DNA of 31,497 nucleotides from Streptococcus pseudopneumoniae ATCC BAA-960 = CCUG 49455. GTDB taxonomy: Bacteria > Bacillota > Bacilli > Lactobacillales > Streptococcaceae. A program made the translations under genes and the position numbers. Shown here in pieces: positions 11,343-19,452 of the stretch. Location of the stretch: positions 1 through 31,497 of the forward strand of contig NZ_MWSM01000023.1 in NCBI RefSeq assembly GCF_002087075.1, given 5' to 3'. The notes under the pieces are model-generated. The model saw only the letters and a list, made by a program, of their open reading frames with translations. It did not search any database and had not been told where the DNA came from. The first letter of the stretch is position 1, and each line of letters begins with the position of its first letter.

Positions 11343-11367
11343 TTATAAACAGCTAATTTGATCTATT

Positions 11368-11811
11368 TTAATCCTCTTTTGCCTTCTCTTTCAGATTCGC
11401 CAAAATTCTTTCTTGAAAGGCTTCAAATTGCCGAATTTCTTCCTCTGAAAATCCTTTGTAAAAGATCGTATCCAATTTCTGACTAACACGATGCCCCACT
11501 TCTTTCTGGGACTTGCCTAACTCCGTTAAAACTAAATACTTCTTACGCTTGTCTTCCCCACACGGACTAACAATTACAAGCTTTTGTTCCTCTAGCTTTT
11601 TTATCATAGTCGTCAGCGTATTATTCGCAAGCCCAGTTGCCAGAGCAATATCTGTCGCAGTTGCGCAGCCAGTTTTACTATTCCATAAAACCGCTAAAAT
11701 CTTCCCCTGTTCACCCCTATAAAGAGCTTCAGGGTCTTGACTCAGTAACTTTTGAAAAATCCGCCCATTCAACAAACGAATATGATGGGCTAGCAAATGA
11801 CTATCTTTCAT
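11368..11811 (-). CDS. MarR-family transcriptional regulator
   Basis: A 147-residue MarR-type winged-helix repressor. The recognition helix region TATDIALATGLANNTLTTMI lies near residues 50-69 and the wing VSPCGEDKRKKYLVLT near 81-96. Two cysteines (CAT near 49, PCGED near 83) could be redox-sensing, but this is speculation. GGAGG precedes the ATG. Two copies of an ATTTCGAT-type palindrome flank its promoter, as expected for autorepression. The downstream SnoaL remnant and proV-proWX are on the same strand and may be co-regulated. The inducing ligand is unknown. Confidence 0.88.
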   Translation of the reverse strand: MKDSHLLAHHIRLLNGRIFQKLLSQDPEALYRGEQGKILAVLWNSKTGCATATDIALATGLANNTLTTMIKKLEEQKLVIVSPCGEDKRKKYLVLTELGKSQKEVGHRVSQKLDTIFYKGFSEEEIRQFEAFQERILANLKEKAKED

Positions 11812-11824
11812 AACACCTCCAATT

Positions 11825-11897
11825 ATTTCGATATCGAAATGAATAGAATAATTGTAACACTTGTCCTTTCAACTGTCAACTATTTCGATTTAGAAAT
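11825..11897 (-). promoter_or_regulatory. marR promoter with two palindromic operators
   Basis: On the minus strand, -35 TTGACA (11874-11879) and -10 TACAAT (11851-11856) have an ideal 17-bp spacing. A perfect 16-bp palindrome, ATTTCGATATCGAAAT (11825-11840), covers the region just after the start site. A second, imperfect copy, ATTTCGATTTAGAAAT (11882-11897), lies upstream of the -35. Their centres are 57 bp apart, bracketing the promoter. Assignment to the adjacent MarR is inference from position. Confidence 0.8.
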
Positions 11898-12019
11898 AAT
11901 TTTTGATAATGATTTACATCACCATACTCCGGTTCAACTAACTTTTAACGAGAGTTTCTAAACTCCTTCGTCCTCCAGTCTACAAAAGCCTTCCATCTGT
12001 ACTATACTATATTTTATGA

Positions 12020-12896
12020 GGAGTCACGTTTTTCCTATCAGACCATTTATTTTAAAGATAGAAGTCAATCATAATTGCTTCCATCTGTTCTTTTATAGTA
12101 TATTGAAGTTGAACTAGGGCACTGTATCTTCTAAAACATTGATAAAAAGCGATTTGAATTTCCCAATCAATTTGTTCGTATTTATAGCATTTTGAAATTG
12201 GAATAGGACACCATGACTGCTAAAAGATTTCTATAAATTCATTTAATCCCCCCCAATCAATTTGTTCATATCTTATTTCATCCCGCTATAATTTCACCTT
12301 ACCCTATCTTTTTCGTAGCACCCTTCAAACAGCCTATCCCCTACCGTTTGACGATTCCTCACTTCGCTCCACTTCCATTACAGAAGTTTCTTCACTACTA
12401 TAGGCTCGGCTGACTTCTCATGATTCCTTGTTACTACGCTTTCAGCGCTCATGAGATCTCACGGGATAAGTCCTACATCTTTCCTCGTTTATACAAGATA
12501 TGAGGACGTTAAAAGGTTAGAGTGAAAATAGGAAATCTGACGCAGAGTCTTTAGACTCTAGAAAGATTTATCTTTTTCACACAAACCTTAGTCCGAATTC
12601 AATTACTCTCGTGATTTACGCATATGGGTTACGACCACCTTTTTGGACTTTAGAGTTTGAGGCCCCCTTATCCGCTATATACGCCTTACTATCACCTTCC
12701 TGTTCGTAGAGCCACGATTTCGCTATCCCTTCCTCTAACGATTCTTATTTCCAGTGTCAGACTTAAAACGGTCTATCTCCAGACCGTTTTAATCCGCTAC
12801 CTCACGATAGTCAGGCTTGGGAATCGCTATTGGGTTCACCGGTAGCAGGTGCCCACCGAGGACTTACACCTCAGATGCACGACATGCCCGTCGTAC
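12020..12896 (-). mobile_element. group IIC intron, decayed copy 1 (ribozyme only, no ORF)
   Basis: Read on the minus strand from 12896, the sequence begins GTACGACGGGCATGTCGTGC and continues AAGTCC. This parallels the 5' end of group IIC introns such as that of Oceanobacillus iheyensis. Domain I and a domain II/III-like segment (GAAGTCAG, around 12440-12380) follow. It matches copy 2 at 25628-26964 almost base for base over several hundred bases (12450-12896). It is interrupted by RUP relics at 12094-12290; weaker homology to copy 2 resumes beyond them to about 12020. There is no reverse transcriptase ORF and no domain V, so it is dead. Between its left end and marR (11900-12020) I see nothing recognisable. 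Confidence 0.85.
12094..12290. repeat. two decayed RUP-like repeats in tandem inside intron copy 1
   Basis: The stretch starts TATAGTATATTGAA and ends CCGCTATA, resembling the ends of the intact RUP at 25521. It contains CTTCTAAAACATTG in the same relative place as the intact copy. It looks like two units (12094-12186 and 12183-12290) sharing TATA at the joint; both contain CCCAATCAATTTGTTC. Intron sequence continues on both sides, so the repeats inserted into the intron. Confidence 0.65.
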
Positions 12897-12897
12897 C

Positions 12898-12929
12898 AAA
12901 AAATACTTTGATCCACAATGGAATCAAAG
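12898..12929 (-). terminator. terminator after the immunity-like gene
   Basis: On the minus strand CTTTGAT...ATCAAAG (12929-12906, with an inner CCA/TGG pair) is followed by six T residues. It overlaps the end of the immunity gene, and the first base of group IIC intron copy 1 lies two bases beyond the T run. Confidence 0.85.
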
Positions 12930-13220
12930 CATTTTAAAAATCTCCCCATACATAAGCGCAGAAACTGCGGTTCCTCTGTACTTGGTTTCTTCTCTCTTGA
13001 TAAAACGAGCCAAATTGAGCAACTCAGGTGCCGGATGTTTGGGATTTAGGAGCAATTCATGATTGACCAAACCTGAGAGACGAACTGCCAGCAATTGCTC
13101 ATTTGTAGTAGGCAGTTTTTTAGCAGTATCTAGGAGAGCAGCAACTAAATCCTCACTCAAATCATGTCGAGCATGATTGTAAAGATCTTTTATAAGGCTT
13201 TCTAGGTTTGGTTCTACCAT
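12924..13220 (-). CDS. enterocin A-type bacteriocin immunity protein
   Basis: A 98-residue soluble, mostly helical protein. It resembles the enterocin A immunity family, whose members form an antiparallel four-helix bundle and protect producers from pediocin-like bacteriocins. The start is the ATG at 13218-13220, eight bases after AGGAGG; an earlier GTG overlaps that ribosome binding site. It lies 19 bp behind pepA and shares its transcript. No bacteriocin gene is seen nearby, so it would be an orphan immunity gene. Family assignment rests on length and overall pattern. Confidence 0.65.
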   Translation of the reverse strand: MVEPNLESLIKDLYNHARHDLSEDLVAALLDTAKKLPTTNEQLLAVRLSGLVNHELLLNPKHPAPELLNLARFIKREETKYRGTAVSALMYGEIFKML

Positions 13221-13239
13221 CCCTACCACCTCCTTATGT

Positions 13240-14304
13240 TTAATAATGTTTAATCAAATCAACCGTTGAACGATCCAATTTCTTCACCAAGGCTTGTAAG
13301 AAGGCTTGCGCTTCTAGGAAGTCATCCATTGCATAAAGTGTTTGGTGAGAATGGATATAACGAGCACAGACTCCGATTGTTGTTGATGGGACACCACCAT
13401 TTTTCAGATGTGCTGCGCCAGCGTCTGTTCCGCCTTTACCACAGTAGTATTGGTACTTGATACCAGCTTCTTCAGCTGTTGTCAAAAGGAAATCCTTCAT
13501 TCCTGGGAGAAGCAAGTGACCTGGATCGTAGAAACGAATCAAGGTTCCATCTCCAATCCTGCCTTGACCGCCATAAACATCACCAGCAGGTGAGCAGTCA
13601 ACTGCTAGGAAAACTTCTGGGTCAAACTTGGTTGTGGAAGTATGCGCACCACGGAGACCAACCTCTTCTTGGACGTTAGAACCCAGATAGAGTTCATTGC
13701 CAAGTTTCTGACCTGACAGAGCTTCCGCCAACTCGCTAACCATAAGAACACCGTAGCGGTTGTCCCAAGCTTTTGAGATGATATTTTTTTCATTGGCTGT
13801 CAAGATTGCAGAGCTATCTGGTACGATGGTATCACCAGGACGGATTCCAAAACTTTCTGCCTCAGCCTTATCCGCAAAACCGCCATCAAAGACGATATCG
13901 GCAATGGCTGGCATGGTTGGTCCCCCCTTTCCACGAGTCAAATGCGGCGGAACAGAACCTGAAATCACAGGAATTTCACGACCGTCACGAGTCAGAAGTT
14001 TGAAACGTTGGCTGCTGACTACCATGGGGTTCCAGCCACCGATTTCTACGACACGGAAGGTACCATCTGGCTTGATTTCGCTGACCATAAAACCAACTTC
14101 ATCCATGTGAGAAGCGACCAAGACGCGCGGCGCATCCGCTGCTTCTGAATGTTTAATACCAAAAATACCACCCAAGCCATCTGTCACCACTTCATCCACA
14201 TGCGGTGTCAATTTTTCACGAAGATAAGCACGGACAGGCGCCTCATGACCTGAGATAGCAGCAAGTTCTGTTACTTCTTTAATTTTTGAAAATAATGTTG
14301 TCAT
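13240..14304 (-). CDS. pepA: glutamyl aminopeptidase (M42 family)
   Basis: A cytoplasmic metallo-aminopeptidase releasing N-terminal Glu/Asp. The 354-residue length is standard for M42. All five metal ligands are visible: H66 in ASHMDEVGF, the bridging Asp in KAWDNRYG near 180, Glu in QEEVGLRG near 214, Asp in AVDCSPAGD near 235 and His in YIHSHQT near 318. The catalytic glutamate is the first Glu of QEEV. AAGGAAC precedes the ATG. It is followed after 19 bp by the immunity-like gene. Confidence 0.95.
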   Translation of the reverse strand: MTTLFSKIKEVTELAAISGHEAPVRAYLREKLTPHVDEVVTDGLGGIFGIKHSEAADAPRVLVASHMDEVGFMVSEIKPDGTFRVVEIGGWNPMVVSSQRFKLLTRDGREIPVISGSVPPHLTRGKGGPTMPAIADIVFDGGFADKAEAESFGIRPGDTIVPDSSAILTANEKNIISKAWDNRYGVLMVSELAEALSGQKLGNELYLGSNVQEEVGLRGAHTSTTKFDPEVFLAVDCSPAGDVYGGQGRIGDGTLIRFYDPGHLLLPGMKDFLLTTAEEAGIKYQYYCGKGGTDAGAAHLKNGGVPSTTIGVCARYIHSHQTLYAMDDFLEAQAFLQALVKKLDRSTVDLIKHY

Positions 14305-14463
14305 TTCAGTTCCTTCTTTCTTTCATCCATTTTACCACTTTTTAGAGGAGAAGGATAGTGGGAAGGTGGATAGTTTCTTACTCAGTTTTCCTATAAAAAA
14401 GAGAGACAGATATTCTTTCAGGAATTTTTCTTTCTTTTTTACATTAAATTGTCAGAAATTTTA

Positions 14464-14518
14464 TTGACAGATTAGAAAAAACATGTTACAGTAATATCCG
14501 CAGGTATCTTTCGATACC
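14464..14518 (+). promoter_or_regulatory. piuBCDA promoter and leader hairpin
   Basis: TTGACA (14464-14469) and TACAGT (14487-14492) are 17 bp apart. The early transcript contains a perfect small hairpin, GGTATC-TTTC-GATACC (14503-14518), just before the piuB ribosome binding site. The pneumococcal orphan response regulator RitR represses piu; its sites would be expected here, but I cannot pinpoint them. Confidence 0.75.
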
Positions 14519-14541
14519 AAATCTACATGAAAGGACGGGGT

Positions 14542-15501
14542 ATGAAACTTTCTCATTATTTAATTGGCTTACTTCTGCTCCTAGTCTTTCTCTCTATTAG
14601 CATTGGAACCAGTGATTTTTCATGGGGAAAACTCTTTGCTTTCGACCAGCAGACCTGGCTACTATTTCAGGAGTCCCGTCTTCCAAGAACCATCAGTATT
14701 CTCCTTGCGGCCTCTAGTATGAGTATGGCAGGCCTTCTCATGCAGACCATCACTCAAAATCAGTTTGCTGCTCCGAGTACAGTTGGAACCACTGAAGCCG
14801 CCAAACTGGGAATGGTATTGAGCCTCTTTATCTTTCCGTCTGCGAGTCTAACCCAAAAGATGCTCTTCGCTTTTGTTTCATCCATCATATTTACCCTCTT
14901 CTTCCTAGCCTTTATGACCATTTTTACTGTAAAGGAAAGGTGGATGTTGCCTCTGATTGGAATCATCTATAGTGGGATTATCGACTCAGTCACAGAAGTT
15001 ATCGCCTATCGTTTCAATCTGGTTCAGAGTATGAGTGCTTGGACCCAAGGATCCTTCTCCATGATTCAGACTCATCAGTATGAGTGGCTCTTCTTAGGCC
15101 TCATCATCCTGATAGCCGTTTGGAAATTATCCCAAACCTTCACTATCATGAATCTAGGGAAAGAAACCAGCGAGAGTTTGGGGATTTCCTACTCCCTACT
15201 TGAAAAACTGGCCCTCTTTCTGGTGGCACTAACGACTAGTGTCACCATGATTACCGTGGGTGGCTTGCCATTTCTCGGGGTCATCGTTCCCAATCTTGTT
15301 CGCAAGCGCTATGGAGATAATCTAAGCCAGACCAAACTCATCGTCGCACTAGTCGGTGCCAATCTAGTTCTGGCCTGCGACATCCTATCCCGAGTTCTGA
15401 TTCGGCCCTATGAGCTGTCTGTCAGTCTTCTACTAGGAATCATTGGTAGCCTCGTCTTTATCCTACTTCTCTGGAGAGGGGGACGAAAAGATGCAGTTTA
15501 A
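14542..15501 (+). CDS. piuB: iron/siderophore ABC transporter permease PiuB
   Basis: First permease subunit of the Piu (Pit1) iron-compound importer. The 319-residue FecCD-family protein has about nine hydrophobic helices and the coupling motif region GLPFLGVIVPNLVRKRYG near residue 240. I use the ATG at 14542 because GGACGGGG lies six bases before it; an earlier ATG at 14527 would put that ribosome binding site within the gene. Its end overlaps piuC by 11 bp. Confidence 0.9.
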   Translation: MKLSHYLIGLLLLLVFLSISIGTSDFSWGKLFAFDQQTWLLFQESRLPRTISILLAASSMSMAGLLMQTITQNQFAAPSTVGTTEAAKLGMVLSLFIFPSASLTQKMLFAFVSSIIFTLFFLAFMTIFTVKERWMLPLIGIIYSGIIDSVTEVIAYRFNLVQSMSAWTQGSFSMIQTHQYEWLFLGLIILIAVWKLSQTFTIMNLGKETSESLGISYSLLEKLALFLVALTTSVTMITVGGLPFLGVIVPNLVRKRYGDNLSQTKLIVALVGANLVLACDILSRVLIRPYELSVSLLLGIIGSLVFILLLWRGGRKDAV

Positions 15502-16447
15502 AAGCAAACATACCAAACTCTTCTGCCTTCTCATTATTCTGGCCATTGGAGCTTGTCTCCTCTATTTTTGGCCCATCACCCACCTGTCTGCCTTTGCCTG
15601 GAAGCTACGTTCCCAAAAAATTGTCGTTTATCTCTTGGTAGCTATCGCGACTGGGATTTCGACCATTAGTTTTCAAACCCTGACGGAAAATCGTTTCCTG
15701 ACGCCAAGTATTTTGGGAATCGAATCCTTCTACGTCCTACTACAAACCCTACTACTGGTTTTTGAAAGTAAGTTTCTTCAACTCGGGAAGTCTCCCATTT
15801 TAGAATTCCTAGTCTTACTTCTACTTCAATCCCTCTTCTTTCTCGCCTTGCAAGGCTACTTGAAGACACTGATGAAGCAAGACCTTGTCTTCATTCTGTT
15901 GATCTGTCTAGCCCTCGGAAGTCTCTTTCGAAATATCAGTACCTTCCTTCAGGTCCTGATGGATCCAAACGAATACGATAAACTGCAGAATAGTCTCTTT
16001 GCCTCCTTTCAACATCTCAACACTTCCATCCTAGCCATTGGTTCTCTGATTATCCTTGCTTTGACAATCTTTTTCTTTCAAAAAGCAGTCATTCTGGATG
16101 TCTTGCACCTGCAAAGAGAAACAGCTCAGGTATTGGGACTCGATGTTGAAAAAGAACAGAAAGAACTCCTCTGGGGTATCGTACTTTTGACCTCAACAGC
16201 AACTGCCCTGGTAGGACCTATGGCCTTCTTCGGCTTTATGCTAGCCAACCTCACTTACCTAATTGTCAAAGACTATCGGCACAAGTTGCTCTTTATCGTG
16301 GCCATTCTGGTCGGATTTATCAGTTTGACCTTGGGGCAGGCCTTGATTGAACGAGTCTTTGCGCTGGAAATTCGCATCAGTATGATCATCGAGAGTGTGG
16401 GTGGCTTCTTATTCTTTATCTTACTTTATAGGAGGGCGCGTCGGTGA
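15491..16447 (+). CDS. piuC: iron/siderophore ABC transporter permease PiuC
   Basis: Second FecCD-family permease, 318 residues and very hydrophobic; it pairs with PiuB to form the membrane channel. The coupling segment ALVGPMAFFGFMLANLTYLI is near residue 238. The ATG at 15491 follows GAGAGGGGG and lies within the end of piuB; an upstream in-frame ATG deep inside piuB is unlikely. Its stop (TGA) overlaps the piuD GTG start, giving full coupling of the three genes. Confidence 0.9.
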   Translation: MQFKSKHTKLFCLLIILAIGACLLYFWPITHLSAFAWKLRSQKIVVYLLVAIATGISTISFQTLTENRFLTPSILGIESFYVLLQTLLLVFESKFLQLGKSPILEFLVLLLLQSLFFLALQGYLKTLMKQDLVFILLICLALGSLFRNISTFLQVLMDPNEYDKLQNSLFASFQHLNTSILAIGSLIILALTIFFFQKAVILDVLHLQRETAQVLGLDVEKEQKELLWGIVLLTSTATALVGPMAFFGFMLANLTYLIVKDYRHKLLFIVAILVGFISLTLGQALIERVFALEIRISMIIESVGGFLFFILLYRRARR

Positions 16448-17196
16448 AACTGGAAAACATTGACAAATCCATTCAAAAACAGGATATTTTGCAAGGCATT
16501 TCGCTTGAAGTCAGTCCTCAGAAACTGACAGCCTTCATTGGTCCAAATGGTGCTGGAAAATCGACTCTCCTCTCCATCATGAGCAGACTGACCAAGAAAG
16601 ATCAGGGAATTCTCAGTATCAAAGGTCGTGAAATCGAGAGTTGGAATTCGCAAGAACTAGCCCAAGAACTGACCATCCTAAAGCAGAAGATCAATTACCA
16701 GGCAAAATTAACCGTTGAAGAACTGGTCAGCTTTGGACGTTTTCCCTACAGCCGAGGACGCCTGAGAGAAGAAGACTGGGAAAAAATTCGAGAAACTCTG
16801 AACTATCTGGAACTGATAAACTTAAAAGACCGCTACATCGATAGTCTGTCTGGCGGCCAGCTCCAACGTGTCTTTATCGCTATGGTACTGGCCCAGGATA
16901 CGGACTTTATCTTGCTGGACGAACCACTCAACAATCTCGATATCAAGCAAAGCGTCAGCATGATGCAGATTCTTCGGCGACTGGTGGAGGAACTCGGCAA
17001 GACCATTATCATCGTCCTCCACGATATTAACATGGCCAGCCAGTATGCGGATGAAATTATCGCCTTCAAGGACGGTCAAGTCTTTAGCAAGGGAAGAACC
17101 AATCAAATCATGCAGGCTGACCTGCTCAGTCAACTCTATGAGATTCCTATCACGCTAGCTGATATCAATGGCAAAAAGATCTGTATCTATAGCTAG
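16444..17196 (+). CDS. piuD: iron/siderophore ABC transporter ATP-binding protein PiuD
   Basis: A 250-residue FecE-type ATPase: Walker A GPNGAGKST near residue 33, signature LSGGQLQR near 136, Walker B FILLDEPLNNLD near 156 and H-loop LHD near 191. It begins with GTG (16444-16446), eight bases after AGGAGG, overlapping the piuC stop. It powers PiuBC uptake of the substrate delivered by PiuA. Confidence 0.92.
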   Translation: MKLENIDKSIQKQDILQGISLEVSPQKLTAFIGPNGAGKSTLLSIMSRLTKKDQGILSIKGREIESWNSQELAQELTILKQKINYQAKLTVEELVSFGRFPYSRGRLREEDWEKIRETLNYLELINLKDRYIDSLSGGQLQRVFIAMVLAQDTDFILLDEPLNNLDIKQSVSMMQILRRLVEELGKTIIIVLHDINMASQYADEIIAFKDGQVFSKGRTNQIMQADLLSQLYEIPITLADINGKKICIYS

Positions 17197-17215
17197 TAAC
17201 ATAGAAGCTCAAGTT

Positions 17216-17254
17216 AGAGAACCTTCGGTCTCTTAGTCAATAAGACCAAGAGAC
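17216..17254 (+). promoter_or_regulatory. competing hairpins between piuD and piuA
   Basis: AGAGA-CC can pair with GG-TCTCT (17216-17233). The same TCTCT segment, within GTCTCTT (17228-17234), can instead pair with AAGAGAC (17248-17254). The two hairpins exclude each other. No T run follows, so a processing or stability element that sets the ratio of piuA to piuBCD mRNA is more likely than a terminator. This role is inference. Confidence 0.4.
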
Positions 17255-17291
17255 TCCCTAAATCGTTATCACATTTTAAAAAGGAGAAATC

Positions 17292-18263
17292 ATGAAAACA
17301 TCCCTTAAACTTTATTTCACTGCCCTAGTGGCCAGCTTCTTGCTTCTACTTGGTGCATGCAGTACAAATACAAACTCAAGCACTAGTCAGTCGGAAACAA
17401 GCAACTCTGCTCCAACAGAGATAACCATTAAAAGTTCACTAGACGAAGTCAAACTTTCCAAAGTTCCTGAAAAGATTGTGACCTTTGACCTCGGCGCTGC
17501 GGATACTATTCGTGCTCTAGGATTTGAAAAAAATATCGTTGGAATGCCTACAAAAACAGTACCAACCTATCTCAAAGACCTAGCTGGAAAAGTTAAAAAT
17601 GTTGGTTCTATGAGAGAACCTGATTTAGAAGCTATCGCCGCCCTTGAGCCTGATTTGATTATTGCTTCCCTACGTACACAAAAATTCGTAGACAAATTCA
17701 AAGAAATCGCCCCAACAGTTCTCTTCCAAGCAAGCAAGGACGACTACTGGACTTCTACCAAGACTAATATCGAATCCCTAGCAAGCGCCTTTGGTGAAAC
17801 TAGTACACAGAAAGCCAAGGAAGAATTGGACAAGCTAGACAAGAGCATCCAAGAAGTCGCTACTAAAAATGAAAGCTCTGACAAAAAAGCCCTTGCCATC
17901 CTCCTCAATGAAGGAAAAATGGCTGCCTTTGGTGCCCAATCTCGTTTCTCTTTCTTGTACCAAACCTTGAAATTCAAGCCAACTGATACTCAATTTGAAG
18001 ATTCTCGCCACGGACAAGAAGTCAGCTTTGAAAGTGTCAAAGAAATCAATCCTGACATCCTCTTTGTCATCAACCGTACTCTTGCCATCGGTGGGGACAA
18101 CTCTAGCAACGACGGTGTCCTAGAAAATGCCCTTATCGCTGAAACACCTGCCGCTAAAAATGGTAAGATTATCCAACTAACACCAGACCTCTGGTATCTA
18201 AGTGGAGGAGGTCTTGAATCAACAAAACTCATGATTGAAGACACACAAAAAGCTTTGAAATAA
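17292..18263 (+). CDS. piuA: iron-compound-binding lipoprotein PiuA
   Basis: Substrate-binding lipoprotein of the Piu importer, 323 residues. A lipoprotein signal peptide ends in the lipobox LLGAC (Cys 23), followed by a Ser/Thr/Asn-rich linker. The body is a class III, two-lobed FecB/FhuD-type binding protein (for example FDLGAADTIRALGF near 65 and LSGGGLESTKLMIEDTQKAL at the end). GGAG precedes the ATG. It is the last gene of the operon, 95 bp after piuD. PiuA is a known pneumococcal surface antigen implicated in haem or catechol-siderophore iron uptake. Confidence 0.93.
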   Translation: MKTSLKLYFTALVASFLLLLGACSTNTNSSTSQSETSNSAPTEITIKSSLDEVKLSKVPEKIVTFDLGAADTIRALGFEKNIVGMPTKTVPTYLKDLAGKVKNVGSMREPDLEAIAALEPDLIIASLRTQKFVDKFKEIAPTVLFQASKDDYWTSTKTNIESLASAFGETSTQKAKEELDKLDKSIQEVATKNESSDKKALAILLNEGKMAAFGAQSRFSFLYQTLKFKPTDTQFEDSRHGQEVSFESVKEINPDILFVINRTLAIGGDNSSNDGVLENALIAETPAAKNGKIIQLTPDLWYLSGGGLESTKLMIEDTQKALK

Positions 18264-18284
18264 GCCACTTCAAACTCAATTTAA

Positions 18285-18396
18285 TACTCAATGAAAATCA
18301 AAGAGCAAACTAGGAAACTAGCCGCAGGTTGCTCAAAACACTGTTTTGAGGTTGCAGATAGAAGCTGACGTGGTTTGAAGAGATTTTCGAAGAGTA
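18285..18396 (-). repeat. BOX element between piuA and yidD
   Basis: The 112-bp repeat begins TACTCAATGAAAATC and ends GATTTTCGAAGAGTA, the two BOX ends. It contains the boxC palindrome CTCAAAACACTGTTTTGAG and a shortened boxA segment (CTGACGTGGTTTGAAGAG). It is flanked on both sides by TAA (18282-18284 and 18397-18399), which looks like a 3-bp target duplication. It runs boxA to boxC on the minus strand. Confidence 0.9.
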
Positions 18397-18413
18397 TAAA
18401 ATTTTGACATTCT

Positions 18414-18460
18414 AAAACGCATCCTATCAAGTTCACTCAAACCTGATAGGATGCGTTTTT
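18414..18460. terminator. terminator between piuA and yidD
   Basis: AAAACGCATCCTATCA pairs perfectly with TGATAGGATGCGTTTT around a 14-base loop. T runs follow on both strands, so it serves both the piu operon and the converging murI-yidD operon. Confidence 0.92.
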
Positions 18461-18487
18461 ATCATTTTGAAATCTATTTACCTCACC

Positions 18488-18730
18488 TCATTCCCCTTCT
18501 TGATTCCGTTTGAGGGAAAAGTGGTCTGGGACGGAGTCCTTACCTGTTTTCGACCAGGGATGGCAACGTAAAATCCGAGCCAAGCCCATCAAAACACCCT
18601 TGAAGCCATGTTTTTCAATAGCCTGAATCATGTAGTTGGAACAAGTCGGCTCAAAGCGACAAGAGGGTGGAAAGGCTGGTGAGATAAACCGTTGGTAAAA
18701 GCGCACAGGCGCTATTAAAATTCGTTTCAT
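18488..18730 (-). CDS. yidD: membrane protein insertion efficiency factor YidD
   Basis: An 80-residue YidD (UPF0161) protein. The signature [29 protein letters not shown] is intact, with the characteristic cysteines of the family, and RCHPWSKTG follows. YidD binds the inner membrane face through an amphipathic helix and helps YidC-type insertases. Its ATG shares a base with the rluB stop (TAATG), so it is translationally coupled as the last gene of the murI operon. Confidence 0.93.
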   Translation of the reverse strand: MKRILIAPVRFYQRFISPAFPPSCRFEPTCSNYMIQAIEKHGFKGVLMGLARILRCHPWSKTGKDSVPDHFSLKRNQEGE

Positions 18731-19452
18731 TATTTCTTGGTTACAGCCATGGTGTGTAGTTGGCTGATTTCTTTTTTATTAAGACGACGGGATTCTCCTG
18801 GACGAAGTCCTGTCAAGTCTAGATGTCCAAAACGGGTCCGTGACAACTTATCTACTTGGAGACCGACAGCTTCAAACATCTTTTTAACCTGGTGGTTACG
18901 CCCTTCATGGATAGTCAACTGCACCACAGAGCGGTTTTTGACTGGGTCCACTTTGAGAATCTCATAGACAGCCGGTTTGGTTTTCTTACCATCAATCTCA
19001 AGTCCACGGGTCAAGGGGCGGAGATTATCCTTATTGGCCACACCTTTAACACGCGCGACATAAACCTTGTCAATCTCATTACGAGGGTGAATCATCTCAT
19101 CCGTAAAATCCCCATCATTAGTCAAAATCAAAACTCCTGATGTATCCCAGTCCAAACGACCTACAGGGTAGATGCGCTCTTTCACGTTGGGCAAGAGGTC
19201 GACAACCGTCTTGCGGCCCTTGTCATCTATCACACTGGAAATGACACCGCGTGGTTTGTTAAGCAGATAATAGACCTTTTCTTCGTTGTAGATAGGTTGG
19301 CCTTCAACTTCAACCTTATCGCCTGACTTGATAGTGGTTGCTAGTTCACGTACCACTTGGCCGTTAACCGTCACCAAACCTTGCTTGATCAGCTCTTCTG
19401 CTTTTCTCCTACTGGCCACACCTGCGTGGGCAATATACTTATTGATTCTCAT
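18730..19452 (-). CDS. rluB: 23S rRNA pseudouridine synthase, RluB family
   Basis: A 240-residue RsuA/RluB-type enzyme. An S4 RNA-binding domain ([20 protein letters not shown]) fills residues 2-60, and the catalytic motif GRLDWDTSG, with the essential Asp, is near residue 100. The motif [10 protein letters not shown] lies near 180. It modifies a uridine in 23S rRNA helix 89 (position 2605 in E. coli), by analogy. Its start overlaps the scpB end by 14 bp, an arrangement common in Firmicutes (scpA-scpB-rluB). Confidence 0.92.
   Translation of the reverse strand: MRINKYIAHAGVASRRKAEELIKQGLVTVNGQVVRELATTIKSGDKVEVEGQPIYNEEKVYYLLNKPRGVISSVIDDKGRKTVVDLLPNVKERIYPVGRLDWDTSGVLILTNDGDFTDEMIHPRNEIDKVYVARVKGVANKDNLRPLTRGLEIDGKKTKPAVYEILKVDPVKNRSVVQLTIHEGRNHQVKKMFEAVGLQVDKLSRTRFGHLDLTGLRPGESRRLNKKEISQLHTMAVTKK

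Noticed and set aside
12657..12845. Plus-strand ORF of 62 codons, repeated almost identically at 26605-26808
   Set aside because: It is antisense to domain I of the group IIC intron in both copies. Similarity follows from the ribozyme, and there is no ribosome binding site.
12817..13062. Plus-strand ORF of 81 codons across the intron 5' end and immunity gene
   Set aside because: It crosses a boundary between two unrelated features on the opposite strand, so it is a chance frame.
15443..15490. Longer start for piuC inside piuB
   Set aside because: No ribosome binding site there; the ATG at 15491 follows GAGAGGGGG and gives a proper membrane-protein N-terminus.
16822..17133. Minus-strand ORF of 103 codons opposite piuD
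   Set aside because: Lies entirely within the ABC ATPase gene; its composition mirrors the conserved motifs on the other strand.
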